Counted from the first letter of the stretch, positions 11,901 through 26,900 are shown. The stretch: 64,000 bases of DNA from Hofstenia miamia (GCA_004352715.1 SCFE01000028.1:343339-407338), one strand, 5' to 3'. Translations and numbers: made by a program. Notes: generated from the sequence alone by a model not told the origin.

Positions 11901-14900
11901 GTTTCTACATGGAATACTATACAGTCTAATCCAGTTCTATAGATGTCGCTCAGCTGGCCGCCGACCTTATCGGGTCTGCGCCGCCAATAGTAGTCGGCTG
12001 AAAGTGGCGCCCACCTCTAGCAAATTGTTTGAACCATATTTCCATTCTGTAACGTAGCAAAACTCATTTTTTAAGTGCAATTAAATAAGACTTTTGGTGG
12101 AGCAATACTGTTGAGGAGGAATAGTGTACATATGGCATTTCAGTTTCATCAAACATTGCGTACAATAAAATTTTCAAATCTTATAAAAATTGAACAAAAT
12201 CAAATTTAAATTTTCATAATACTAGATCATAGATTTATTTAAGTCCACATATTTTTTCTACGATAGTATTATGGCTAACACACCTAATGGGCACCTCTTT
12301 TTCGTTTAAAAAATGTCGATACTGACCCGAAAATTTCTAGATTTGAATTTTTGAATCCAGCATAGACTCGATTTCCTATATTTGCAGTTTGCTTATTCCA
12401 AATTGCCTCTCTGCTATTATTTTTGTATTAATAGAAGGTGAAACATTTTCATCAACATATTCAGTATGAGGCATTCTTCAAATTATATTTCTGCAAATAT
12501 CCTGATGTAGATAGATGTAATCAACATTCTAGTTGTTATGCATTTGTGAAAATATTGCGCGAGGGGCACAAATCACCCCGTGTAACCACTCTTATGTGTT
12601 TGGTAGCATGGTTTCGTCGCAGTGGCCGAAGACATTTGGCGTTACTCAGGAACCGCCATGGGGAGGCTACCGTACTAGGACGATTTGGGGTTACTCAATC
12701 GACAGAATGATGAGTGGGTGAATCCCCGATCCGGGTCCGGACCTTAACCCCTAGAAGTGTACCAGGCCGGTTTGGTGACCCCTGGCACGCAGAGTGAAGC
12801 CGAAGGCGGAACTTCAGTTGAGAGGATTGCGCAGCTCCCGCTTTGGCCAACCAAGNCTCATGGCTCAGCAACCAGTGGCTGATTCGCTAGCAGCGTTTCC
12901 ACTACTCGTCATCTGTCCACTAAAACCAAACAGACAAGCTTCATGACCGTAACCGCCCCCTGTTGCACAAAGTACACATTGCAGCACCTTCATCTACCCT
13001 ATTGCTTAACATCTTCTGTAGGTTCGGAACTCGGTACAGTGAGGCGTCCTCNGATTGCGCAGCTCCCGCTTTGGCCAACCAAGGTTACTAACGGTGATAA
13101 CTAAGAGAGCGCCTGCTGCCTGCTAAAAGTTCCGAAAAAAATATTGGAGCTGGTTTTACTAAAATGCAAAGCATTCTAGCTGTTTGGAGACAATAAGGCT
13201 CCAGAATATGAATAAAATGTCGGGTCATAGCTACCTGTGACACAGCAAAGCTGCCTCACAGGAAGGCAAAACAAACGCTGGCCTAGGCCTATCTCCTAGG
13301 CCAGAGACAGAGTTTCCTCTCTGTATGACTGCCCTACGAGATGCAATATGGTGGCGCCTTCTGTACGGTAGTTTTAACGTTTGATGAAGGTCCGGGACTC
13401 CGCACACCGACGCGCCTACTGAGTGTTAGCATTACCTAGGAAAATTGAATGCAGCAATGAAATCAGATTTGTCGATTTGGTGTAGGGCATGGTAGGGCTT
13501 TCCAAACTCTATGAAAGTTAGAATTTGTTGTACAATGTAATTATACAACTTACAGACCCAGACTAAAAGTGATCCATCTAACAAAATTGATGAAAACTTA
13601 AACAATTGTTTAACTATATAATCGAATTTTACCTAGCTTATCTCCATTTTATTTTAAACTTATTTTCTGCTTTTTATATATTATAACTTTTACGGTTGAT
13701 TTTATTGCAATATTTTTTAGAGGGTAATGTAAAATCAACACAAAGAATGCCCTTAATAAATCTTACAATATATAATCAATAATGTGTGTTGAATAACCTT
13801 GAGTTTTATTACGTTTTGTCCAAAGTCGACACTTGTTCCGAAGGTTTCCGTTGGTGAACTACGCCTTAATGAAAACATCTGATAGAAAACTAAAGATCTT
13901 AATTACGATGAATTGATAGATCATGAATATTCTCAGATACATCATTTCGAAATTCTTAATTAAGTATTTGGTTTGTTTTACAAGAATTGTTCAATGTTCA
14001 CAGAAACCATTAAATGATATCGTAGATGGTCGCTATCAAAGGACTGCTTCAGCATGCTACAGCTCCTCATAGTCCCTGTCGAAGTAAATATTCCTCAGGG
14101 TGTGGTTGCTTAACTCCTATCCTATTCATTTCTTATAATGCTTATAAACACATCTCATTGTTAATACCTTGCTATCTTGTTTATCACATAAATTATGATG
14201 AACCAAACTACAAAGATCTATAAAAAAGCCTGAAAAATAAAACATTGAATCATTGATCCATGTCGAGATACTGGAATTTTCTATTTGCTGAAATCGATGA
14301 AAAATACATTACAAAAACAGTTTAGAGCAGGCCTCTCTGAATACATATTCAGTCATTCTGCTTAAAGTGATGACATTTTATCAATTTATTATTCTAGAAA
14401 TATTACGATGTAGGCAGTCATCTTTCATTAAAAACTCGCAGTTTAAGCTTGTAATTTAAAATCTCAAAGAAGAAAGGTGATAAATGGAAATTACGAAACG
14501 TAATAAGAACTTTGTAGAGACCACTGCAAGAACTCTTATTGAAGTTTACTTAAATATTAGAAGCAAGAGTTATGAATTTTCAAATTCTAGTACTTGGTCA
14601 CTTGCTCCACTCAACTGAAATTTTATGGCCTTTCTTACAAATTCTTATAGAAGTAGCATCAGTATAGTATTTCGAATACTTCAATTCAATACAGGCTTTA
14701 CTAGAAACCAATTTGATTTCAATGCGCTGATTGATTTATTGCTCTTGCCACATTTACTTTTTGAATAACAATTTAAAATATAAATAATATTTTATAAAAT
14801 CCTTACATAACTAAGTGCTCATGACTGTGTTTGCGTTTCAAGAGTCCACATTCACGTTAACAAGTTCCTGTATTGCGTTTTCAAATCTTCATGTCAGAAT

Positions 14901-17900
14901 TCAGAGAGTTATTAACTTGTAGCATTTGCTTAGAAATATACAAAGATCTTCATTCTCTAACATGTCTGCACTCTTTCTGCAAAACTTGTTTAGAAGAACT
15001 CAGTAGAACTAGTAAACTAAATGCTTGTCCCTTGTGTTGTAAACCTGCAAACTTGCTCAACCAGATTTCCGCATTAAAGTATTTATTCAACTTCTTAAGT
15101 CAGGTAAAATTGCAGATGCTTCCTCATCCCACATTTGCAGCCAATGTGAAGATAGTGTTTCTTCGAATGAAGTAAATTTTTGCAAAGATTGTGAAGTCAT
15201 GCTTTGCATAGATTGTACAATTTTACATAAAAAGAAGAGAAAAACAAAGGCTCACTCATTTTATTCATTAAATAATATATTGTCAAGAGCATGATAAGCA
15301 ATATGAGTTTATTTGCATGGAATCAAATTGCCAAGGATTACTTTGCATTAATTGCGCTCTAATGAAGCATCGATCTCATAACATACAAACATTGAAAGAA
15401 CAAAAAGNGAAAATTTAGACTATATTGCATTGACGTCTAATTCCTCAATAGATTTGTTTTCCTTTACAAAGAAGATGATATTGCTCTCTTTTGGAGGTGA
15501 TTCAAATTTTGGAGTTTCATTTTTAACAGAAACAATTCTTATTTCAAGTAATTTTCTATCTTTTACTATTCACAAGGTTGAAAGTGGAAAGTTGATTAGA
15601 AAATTTTAAAATACATGACAAGAGTGATGGACAAGATGTTAAAGAAGCATCAACGTACATTTCTATGTGCTTGCCTTCAATGGTGATTGTATCAGACAGC
15701 GGAACGATTTATAAAATTATGCTCATTTCATGATGTAATGATATAATTTAAGATAATATTTTTTGCGCAAACTTTTATGTAAAAATGTAAATATACGATT
15801 ATACATGTTCATTAAAAAGATTAGGTTTAAAAATGAATCCCAAACTAGCCAATTTTTCCCGCCAAACAGGTGCTAAGCGCATTAATTGAACAAAAATTGG
15901 TTACGCATTCCTCATCTTTGAAAATTATAATGCTTTCTTTTAACTGTGCATCTGCAAACTTCAAGCGCCCTCAAACAGAAAGGGTAATTTGAAGAGTGTA
16001 TATAGGTTTGACAAATAACTACATGGATGTTATAGAGAAAATGTGATTACGGCTTATGACAGTGAAATGCCTATTCTGCATAATACATCAAAAATTTGGA
16101 TTAATTCCTGAACTTTTGTAATTAAAATCCACTCAATTCTATTAATTATTGTTGCAGACCCTCAATTAACCATTTTTCACGTTATGTACTAAAGACTTGC
16201 AGTTGTGAAATTTTGGATATTTTGTATGATGAAAGAAATGATTGTTTTTTGCACATTTGAAATGAGTGGCAAAATGTATCTTGCAATTTTTCCAAATAAT
16301 AGACCTATGAAAAAGATTTTGATTGGGGAAATTCGCACGATGTTTTATGGAAATAGGCTTGCAATGTTAGAAAATGGTGATGTGCTGTTGAAATGGGAAG
16401 ANTTAATTGCGCTCTAATGAAGCATCGATCTCATAACATACAAACATTGAAAGAACAAAAAGCTACATTGTCAGAAGAAATGTTAAAGAATGTTGAAATT
16501 GCAAAGGCAAGAGTTTTGGACGGTGATTCACTTACATAAAATTCAAACAAATTGTGGCAAAGGGTCGAACAAAATATTAATGCATCCGAGAATGCTGTTA
16601 GAGAAAGGCGAGACTTCATAATTGAGCAAGCCAATAAGGCATATGACAATGAACTCACTGCTTTGAATGAAATAAAGTCAGGCATACATAGAAAAAAAAT
16701 CATTTTTCGACCTTAAAGACTTAAATAAGAGTGTTGAGAGCACATTACAAAAGAATTGTGAACGCGTCAATGAATTACGAGACAACGAAATTGATCCTTG
16801 CATCTCCGTGAAATTTAATGGGGAGAAAATTGAGGAAGCTGTTGTTGACTACATTGGAAAAATTACTGTTTGCAGTGAAGATGTAGATTGTAAGGAAGCT
16901 TCTTGTTCAAATGATACTTATTTAAGTAACATAGCAATTCATCCTCGTATTGTATTACGTTATGTACTAAAGACTTGCAGTTGTGAAATTTTGGATATTT
17001 TGTATAATGAAAGAAATGATTTTGTTTTTTGCACATTTGAAATGAGTGGCAAAATGAAAAAGATTTTGATTGGGGAAATTCGCACGATGTTTTATGGAAA
17101 TAGGCTTGCAATGTTAGAAAATGGTGATGTGCTGTTGAAATGGGAAGACAAAATTTTAGTAATAAAATGTAAGCGATCCCAATTTAGGGATTGCAAAGGA
17201 ATTTTATTTAGATTTCTGTTATCCGTATGACATTTATTGCATACGTTCGCCTCCCTGCAGAAAATTTCTTTATTTAGTTTCAGTTGAGAATTGTATATAC
17301 AAATACTGTGTAGAGACCAAACAACACGAGAGTGCAAATTTTGATGCATTCTACCTATTCATGTCTGTAAGTGAAAATTTAGACTATATTGCATTGACGT
17401 CTAATTCCTCAATAGATTTGTTTTCCTTTACAAAGAAGATGATATTGCTCTCTTTTGGAGGTGATTCAAATTTTGGAGTTTCATTTTTAACAGAAACAAT
17501 TCTTATTTCAAGTAATTTTCTATCTTTTACTATTCACAAGGTTGAAAGTGGAAAGTTGATTAGAAAATTTTAAAATACATGACAAGAGTGATGGACAAGA
17601 TGTTAAAGAAGCATCAACGTACATTTCTATGTGCTTGCCTTCAATGGTGATTGTATCAGACAGCGGAACGATTTATAAAATTATGCTCATTTCATGATGT
17701 AATGATATAATTTAAGATAATATTTTTTGCGCAAACTTTTATGTAAAAATGTAAATATACGATTATACATGTTCATTAAAAAGATTAGGTTTAAAAATGA
17801 ATCCCAAACTAGCCAATTTTTCCCGCCAAACAGGTGCTAAGCGCATTAATTGAACAAAAATTGGTTACGCATTCCTCATCTTTGAAAATTATAATGCTTT

Positions 17901-20900
17901 CTTTTAACTGTGCATCTGCAAACTTCAAGCGCCCTCAAACAGAAAGGGTAATTTGAAGAGTGTATATAGGTTTGACAAATAACTACATGGATGTTATAGA
18001 GAAAATGTGATTACGGCTTATGACAGTGAAATGCCTATTCTGCATAATACATCAAAAATTTGGATTAATTCCTGAACTTTTGTAATTAAAATCCACTCAA
18101 TTCTATTAATTATTGTTGCAGACCCTCAATTAACCATTTTTCACGTTATGTACTAAAGACTTGCAGTTGTGAAATTTTGGATATTTTGTATGATGAAAGA
18201 AATGATTGTTTTTTGCACATTTGAAATGAGTGGCAAAATGTATCTTGCAATTTTTCCAAATAATAGACCTATGAAAAAGATTTTGATTGGGGAAATTCGC
18301 ACGATGTTTTATGGAAATAGGCTTGCAATGTTAGAAAATGGTGATGTGCTGTTGAAATGGGAAGACACAATTTTAGTGATAAATGTAAGCGATCGCAATT
18401 TAGCGATTGCAAATGAATTTTATTTAGATTTCTGTTATCCGTATGACATTTATTGCATACGTTCGCCTCCTTGCAGAAAATTTCTTTATTTTCAGTTGAG
18501 AATTGTATATACAAATACTGTGTAGAGACCAAACAACACGAGAGTGCAAATGTTGATGCATTCTACCTATTCATGTCTGTAAGTGAAAATTTAGACTATA
18601 TTGCATTGACGTCTAATTCCTCAATAGATTTGTTTTCCTTTTTAACAGAAACAATTCTTATTTCAAGTAATTTTCTATCTTTTACTATTCACAACGTTGA
18701 AAGTGGAAAGTTGATTAGAAAATTTAAAATACATGACAAGAGTGATGGGCAAGATGTTAAAGTAGCATCAACGTACATTTCTATGTGCTCGCCTTCAGTG
18801 GTGATTGTATCGGATAGCCGAACGATTTATAAAATTATGCTCATTTCATGATGTAATGATATAATTTAAATATCAAAGTCATTTAGTTGATAATACTTTT
18901 TGCGTAAACTTTTGTTTAAAAATGTAAATATACGAATATACATTTTCATTAAAAAATTAGGTTTAAAAATGAATCCCAAACTAGCCAATTTTTTGCGCCA
19001 AACAGATGCTAAGCGCATTAATTGAACAAAAATTGGTTACGCATTCCTCATCTATATAATGCTTTCTTTTAACTGTGCATCTGCAAACCTCAAGCGCCCT
19101 CAAACAGAAAAGATAATTTGAGGAGTGTATATAGGTTTGACAAATAACTACATGGATGTTATAGAGAAAATGTGAATACGGCACAGGACAGCGGAATGAA
19201 ATTTTTTGGATGCAAATGCAGTAATTACAAAAACAATAGAATCGTATTTGTAGTAAATTTAGCATAAGTTTTTTCTGCAGAAAAAAATTGAACTATCACA
19301 TAATAGTTAATTAAAAGTGACCACGTTAATTGACTTTGAATCTGATACCTTTAGGAAAAAATTTTTTAGAATTAAAATGAGAAGTGATAAGTTCTTAACA
19401 TAAAATAATCACTTTTAACGAATACGCGGAAATCGCTTATCCATTTCTTAAGGCATACTCTACATACGCTATTTCAGTCTCTACGATATGATTCAACAGA
19501 AAGTAGATTAATAGATATATTTGAAAACGTATAACTATAATTGACATAGTAAGAAAAGAACCGCAAAATGAAGACTATTTTCTCAATTTATTTTTATACA
19601 ATTATTATTTGATAAGTAACATTTTTATGCATTCCTAAAACTTCAAAAATATATTATTTCATTAGCAAAATACGACCTATTTATTAGGTTACCCAATTGT
19701 ATCATCAGCTTGGTAAAACTCATCAACTCGCTAATTTCTCCAACTTTTTCAACAACGTCATACCTACTTGCAACATAAATTATTAAATCCTTACTGGTAT
19801 AAATTTGGTTTCGTCTACAGTATTGACAATGATCTGCAATACATTTGCCTAAAAAACAGCACAGACCTACTATATATCTAAAAATTATATTTGAATTGCA
19901 CAGTAAATCTAACGATCGCGTCTCAATGTAAACAGTTGCGTTTCTAAGATTTAATTACTTCTTGGGATTGGATTGCAGTGTAACCGTAGCCTAATAATTC
20001 AAGCATACCACTGTGATATCGGACTAAAATGAAGTTTTATTTAAATTATAGAAGAAATGTTTCCAAAATACAAAGTTGTAGTCTTTCAACCAACAGTTGG
20101 TTTGGCCCACCACTCAATTTGATGGAGATCTCAGTAGTAAAGTTTCCAAATTTGCAGAATCATTTAGGGTAAAATTATTTCAGAGCAAGGACACTATAAT
20201 TCAAAAATTGTTCTAAATGTGTTTGCGAGGTCTTGCCAAACGCAACATTGAGGGAAAAAATTTTGTAGGCCTAATGAATAGTCAGCGTATGGCGAGTAAT
20301 TTGATAAATTTGTTTTAATAGCCTGTGCTATTATTTTTTATACCGTTGATGTACGCTATTTTTTCGGAAACTTTGACGATACTCAGATATCTGACAGTAA
20401 CCGTGATCAGGCAGATACGCAGCCTGATTAATAGCAGTTAATGCATTTTGCTCTTGCTCTAAGCATATTTAACAACTTTTTTTATTTTATTGATTTCACT
20501 TGTAGCGTTATTTGATCACATTATCTGACTGAGATTTTAAAAACTTTTCTATATTTGTCTCGATTTTTTTCGTTTTTCTCAATCAAACCAAAAGCAAAGT
20601 TAATGGTGGTGGTGCTTGTTACCTTTTGAATGAGTCTTTTATAATCGATTTTCTATCCGAAAAAATAGCACAACTCGTATTTTGCTTATGTGTATAAAAT
20701 GAAAAATGAATGTGGATAAGTTTATCATAATTCAATGTTTTAGCAAAATTTTCGTACCTTGAGCTGTTTTTGTCTAAAAGAACTGTTTTAAACCTAAGAT
20801 TCAATTGCATAATACATCGAAAAGTTGGATTAATTCCGGAAATTTTGTAATTAAAATCGACTCAATTCTTTTAATTATTGTTGCAGGCCCTTATTAAAAT

Positions 20901-23900
20901 TTTTACTATTTCTATTTAATAATTGCTATTGTGTGGAGTGCTTTGACCTCTGTTATAATCAGCCCATGTAGTGGATTGCTAACTTCATTTGTTTGCTGCA
21001 GGGTTAAGGTGTTTTAAACATTGTTAAAACACGAGGAAAAACATGAATAAAACACTTTTTAGAAAACATTGTTTTTAATTTTTTCACCGATAACTCTAAA
21101 ATTATAATAAAATGAGTTATTTAAGAAAAACCTTTCAACATTGAACGTTTTTCCGTGATCGAGTTGTTGCGAAAAGATTTCCATAAATGTACTGGATCAA
21201 TAATACATTAGAACTTTTCATCTTCCGAAATTGGATGTGGAGAAACAAACGATTTTTCAATAAAAGGACTAGTTCCAAATAACTTTATATACACTTCCTA
21301 TTAACAGCATTGTTATTAGAAATGCAACTAATAACTGCTCCTCCACATGAATGAAGCATATTCATCACATTTGTAATGGTTGAATGTAAAAATGGGGTTT
21401 CTAGTGCAAGTAATGGCAGAAGGCTTAACACAAAATGTCGACCAATAAGTGGCTTCTATATAAATGCTAAAACTGTTCTAGCAACCAACCGAGGTTTATC
21501 TGCTGAATATCCAATTATGTGATCATTAACACATTATCATGATGCTTTTATAAAATATAGTAAAAATATGATGATTACCTATTGCAAGTTCCAAAAAATA
21601 GCAGATCTCCAATATTGAAAATGACGACAGACCATCGAAATACAGGTAATTTTCCTTTAAACATGATGTTGTAGATGACAATTTTTCGGTTCATCTTAAA
21701 TTTATGCTTAAATTGAAAACCCCGGACTTTGTACGTTTCATATAGTTCTTTCCAATGCTTTTCAGAGATAACAGCTGTTTTTCCAACATTCATTTTTTGT
21801 GCGATCCCTTTGTTAAACATCGTTTGGGAGGCGAATCACTTTTCAATATGGTTTACCAGAATAATTTGAGCTTCAGTTGTATATAGAGCCTTTCTTCATA
21901 GGCAAGGCAAGCGAGCATAAAGTAAGTGATTCACTAAAACAATCATTTTTCTATTAATACATTCGTTCTGATAGCCCATTTCTTTTGTTAACTTCTAATC
22001 TTATAATTTGAACTTGTAAAGTTAAATTAAAATTGTTTTATGAAGTATGCTATGGGAAAAGACGAGAAAAACAATAGAAAAACAAAAACAGTGTAATATC
22101 GAAAAAAACATGTTTAAAACATTTTTATTGAAAAAAACTATTTAATATAATATAACAACCCTGGTTTGCTGGAATGTTTCTCAATGTTTGCAAGTTCAAT
22201 TTCAAATTTGTAAATGATTTGAAGTTTTGATGGGAGCGTATATATTTCTATTGGATATATAATCTATTTAAACTTTGTGATTTAAGAGAGGAATCCATAA
22301 TTTCCCTCTTCTCAATCAATACATTATCTCTGCAATGTCTTCTGAGGCATTGGAAGCCAACTCAATTCACAGCTTATTGGATTGCTTCTGTGCTACTCCA
22401 AAATACACTTGCAAGCCTTCACACAAGAGATATTACCAACACTCATACCTATAAAACACGTCTCATAAGTATATTATTTATAATATTGATAGTCTTAAAA
22501 CTTTAGAAAATGATGTAATACCAACGTGGATAATAAATAGACATAATNTCTTCTCAATCAATACATTATCTCTGCAATGTCTTCTGAGGCATTGGAAGCA
22601 AACTCAATTCACAGCTTATTGGATTACTTCGGTGCCACTCCAAAATACACTTGCAAGTTTTCACACAAAAGATATTACCAACACGTCTTTAGAATGTCCC
22701 ATAAATATATTATTTATAATATTGATATTCTTAAAACTTTAGAAAATGATGTAATACCAACGTGGATAAAAATAGACATAATTTTTCACAGATCTTTAGT
22801 AATTAAACTATATTCTTATTCATATAACTCGTTTTTATAATTTTTGAATAAAGCATTTCTTATAATTCCACGGAAAGAATCTTTAGAAATTAATATTTTG
22901 TCAATGTAATTTTGATTAACGACAGAAGTGCCTGTAAAATTAGTGCAATAAGTGTTTTCAAAATATAGCTAGGATTTCTTTAAATAATGAATCAAAAATT
23001 TCCTAATTTATATGTCTAAATTCCAGTTTGTTCGAACTAAGTTGTTCATGAATTAAGGTTTGGCTATAATTTATATTTAATAAATTTCAATTCTTCTCAT
23101 ATTTACGAAGTGAATTACTTATATATGATCAATAGTTTAAGTCGCCTTTCATCAGAAAATTCACAACTCTATCGTGACTTACTTAAAATTTTAAAACTGT
23201 ATTGCAAATGCTCAATTCCAAAACCCAGCAGAAATCCTAGAGTAAATAACTCAATCATATTAGTACTTTACGTAAAAGTTGTCATCTCCAAACTATAAAT
23301 GCTTGTTTCTCAATGTTTGAAAAATATGTACTCATCGTAGTAAGTTTTTATTTTTTGAATTTAGAAAGTGTACTTATTTTTTAATGCCCCATCTCCTTGC
23401 CAAGACATTTTACTGAATCCTTAAATATAATGGACTCAGAATGCAGTATTGTAGTCTTACATTAAATGAGTATTTGTGTCTATATGGCAAAGTAAAGCAA
23501 AAGCAGCTGTATTTCATTTGATCCGCGACATAAAATAATTACGCCAAAGAGTATTTTGCTTAATTCACTTGCCCGGTAAAAACCCATCGTGTAACATCCG
23601 CTTAAGTCAATAGAGTTCTCAAGATCGTCAATAAGGTCGGAATCATGTGTGTTTATTATTTTACTTTTCATCATTAGAAATTATTTCTTTAATCATCAAT
23701 TGCTTTTTAAATTTTTTTTCAATGTTTTAAAATAATATCTATGCTCTTTTAATTCAGTGATTTATCGAATAGTGTTTTCATTATTCGTTATGGTTGGGTA
23801 TATATAACGACATTGGCAGACTCATGCTGATTCAAAATANTGTGTATGAATAAGGTCGGAATCATTTGTGTTTATTATTTTACTTTTCATCATTAGAAAT

Positions 23901-26900
23901 TATTTCTTTAATCATCAATTGCATTTTAAATTTTTTTTTAATATTTTAAAATAATATCTTTTAATTCAGTGATTTATCGAATAGTGTTTTCATTATTCGT
24001 TATGGTTGGGTATATATAACGACATTGGCAGACTCATGCTGATTCAAAATATGCACACATTACTGTAGTAATCTTCCATCGCACGTTTTATTCCTCATAC
24101 GTTATTTCTTTTAGTGAATGTTTTTGGGGCGCTCACATTAATTTTAAAATATTCATTTGTCTCACTCACAAAGCAAGTTTAATTTGAGATTGCTCGTTTA
24201 AGCAATCGTATTTAAATTATTTTCTATTATACATATTGAAACTTTTTCGGGTTTCATTATATTAAGGTTTAGTAATTATTCCATTTACATGTAAATCCAC
24301 TCCTCACCGNNNNNNNNNNNNNNNNNNNNNTTCACATGAACAAATGATAAGCTGGTGTCTCACGATGGGTTAAGCAATGTTTGATAATAATCATCGCTGA
24401 ACGCAATTCCATGGTTAATCATAAAAAATAATCGTGTGAAGCTANATGGTTGGGTATATATAACGACATTGGCAGACTCATGCTGATTCAAAATATGCAC
24501 ACATTACTGTAGTAATCCTCCATCGCACGTTTTGTTCCTCATACGTTATTTCTTTTAGTGAATGTTTTTGGGGCCCTCACATTAATTTTAAAATTTTCAT
24601 TTGTCTCACAAAGCAAGTTTAATTTGAGATTGCTCGTTTAAGCAATCATATTTAAATTATTTTCTATTATACATATTGAAACTTTTTCGGGTTTTATTAT
24701 ATTAAGGTTTAGTAATTATTCCATTTACATGTAAATCCACTCCTCACCGAAAACATAGGTTGGCGTCTGGAAAATGATGATATTGATCAACAAACGATGG
24801 CCTCTATTATTAAGATCCACAATGTCAATAACGAACTTACTTGGAATGAAATCCTGAAGTGGGAAGCGTTTCATTGTAAGTAAGTTTTCATATTTTATGT
24901 TTATCAAAGAATGATATAGTTATATTATGCAGTTAATTACTACAAAATAGGTATGTATGTTTAAAATACTTAAAACATGACAATTGGTTCGCCTCCACGG
25001 CCTTGGCGGCATGGTGCTTGACAATTATGGAATCCATCTTCTCTAGGAATTCGTGGCTGAGCACGAATGTCTAATCTTGTTGAACAGAGCTCAGGATTGA
25101 AGTCTTGTGGTGTAAATGACTCTCTTGAGGTCGTCATGTAGGAACCTTCACCTCCTACAGTAAGATTGTCTTGTTGTCTAAATGGCCTTCGAACAACTTG
25201 TGCACTTTGTCGCAAGAACGCATCACTAATCTCTCTTTGATTAATTGTTTGCGAAATATTCTGTATTTGCGACTGAATTTCCCTTCTATTAATTCTTTCG
25301 TCGTTGGGTTTCTTTGCTTTTAGCAACTCTCTGTTTTCAAAGAAACCATTGCACAGACATATGTGGCAGTCGCAGGCACTGTGTCTTGGAAATTTCTCAC
25401 TGTCTACACCTCTTGTGAATATACAAAATTTAGAAGGATCAGACTGATTCACCATAGTTGCAATGCTAATTTCACTTGGTAGTTTCAACGTAACTATTGC
25501 GGTAAATTACGCTTTTAAATTTTTGATATAATTTTATCTTTCCATTTTATGTGTCGTTGTTATCAGCAAAGCAAGCAATTTTTCAGATTTTGTCGTTTGC
25601 AATTGTACATTAATATATTTTAAGCATTTTTCCGTTTTCCACTTAATGATCAAAATCTGGAAGATTCTAGAAATGTCACGGTGTGTTAAACATTTAATTT
25701 TCAATTTCTGTATTTAAACAATGTTTACAGTTCACATGAACAAATGATAAGCTGGTGTCTCACGATGGGTTAAGCAATGTTTGATAATAATCATCGCTGA
25801 ACGCAATTCCATGGTTAATCATAAAAAATAATCGTGTGAAGCTAAAATGTACTGTACAAAATGCAGATGGTTTCCTTTTTACCTAACAGACTTGATTGTA
25901 AAATGGCTTCGTGTGCAGAAAAACAATCGTGATTGTTTTGTTTTTAACACCGGCTATTCTTTTACCACTAATATTACTCATTATTTGATAATTTATAAGT
26001 TTTTGTACTAATACACATGTAGTATACATGCTTTTTAAATTATATAGTTTCTTACTTTTATTTCAGCCTGATTTCTCAAGTGGCATGAAGTATTTTTATT
26101 TCTTTAAAATATACATCTTAGAATATAAATCGTACTTTTATTTCTTGCCAACTACCAGTAAAACAAGGGACGTAGTCAGCCCAGGTAGATGGGGGCTGGG
26201 GAGCAACAAAAAAATTGTCACCATCAGCTCCAGGAACTCAGCTCCCAATAATTAGTGTAGCAGATTGTGTAGAGGTTGTCATTGAAATCACTTCTGTTAC
26301 AATTAATTAAGGAATGTTGCAATAAATTAGCATTATCTTACTGCACTCTACATTCTGACATTGGAAATATATTTCCGTCTAATACATGTACTTTTTAAAA
26401 ACAAGTAGGAATCATGAAATACATAATCAATAGAAATATAACTTGAATTACAAAACAATTTGCAACAGTGTCATATCACATCACCAAGCTAATTAACTAA
26501 CTTGGTTTTCACTCCAGGGAGTGAGACTGTGCTCTTAGTTTTCACTTTTGATTCACACAATTAGAAAAAAATCGTACATGTGTGGTAAAACATCAATTTT
26601 TCTTTTTGTCCATTCGGTTTATATTAATGCCATTGGAAAATGCAATTTAGAACTGTTATTTTCCAGCTTCATATTATAGCTTACATTTTTCAGTCAAATT
26701 CATGAGCAAGATCACGCCTTCTTCCGAAAATGTCTTGACCCCCGATGGTGGCAGTATATCGAGGATTGACTAGTTAGTTGAAGTATCTTGTAATTATGCA
26801 ATAACTTTACGAGAAGGCCTTCAAATATCAAATGTGAAAGTGATTTGCATTTTTTCTTTCGAGGGAAATTATCTACTTGACTTTCTTATCCTTAAGAGGG

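Noticed and set aside
15103-15114. 12-bp GTAAAATTGCAG that looks like a tiny intron
   Set aside because: Too short for a spliceosomal intron, and removing it does not restore the B-box frame.
16431-17349. Several - strand open frames opposite the TRIM-type gene
   Set aside because: Shadows of the + strand pseudogene, which has RING and B-box motifs.
24872-24876. Alternative HCCS exon 3 donor at 24876
   Set aside because: It leaves one base in the codon and breaks the exon 4 frame; the donor at 24880 restores the ...NEC... block that aligns with the family.
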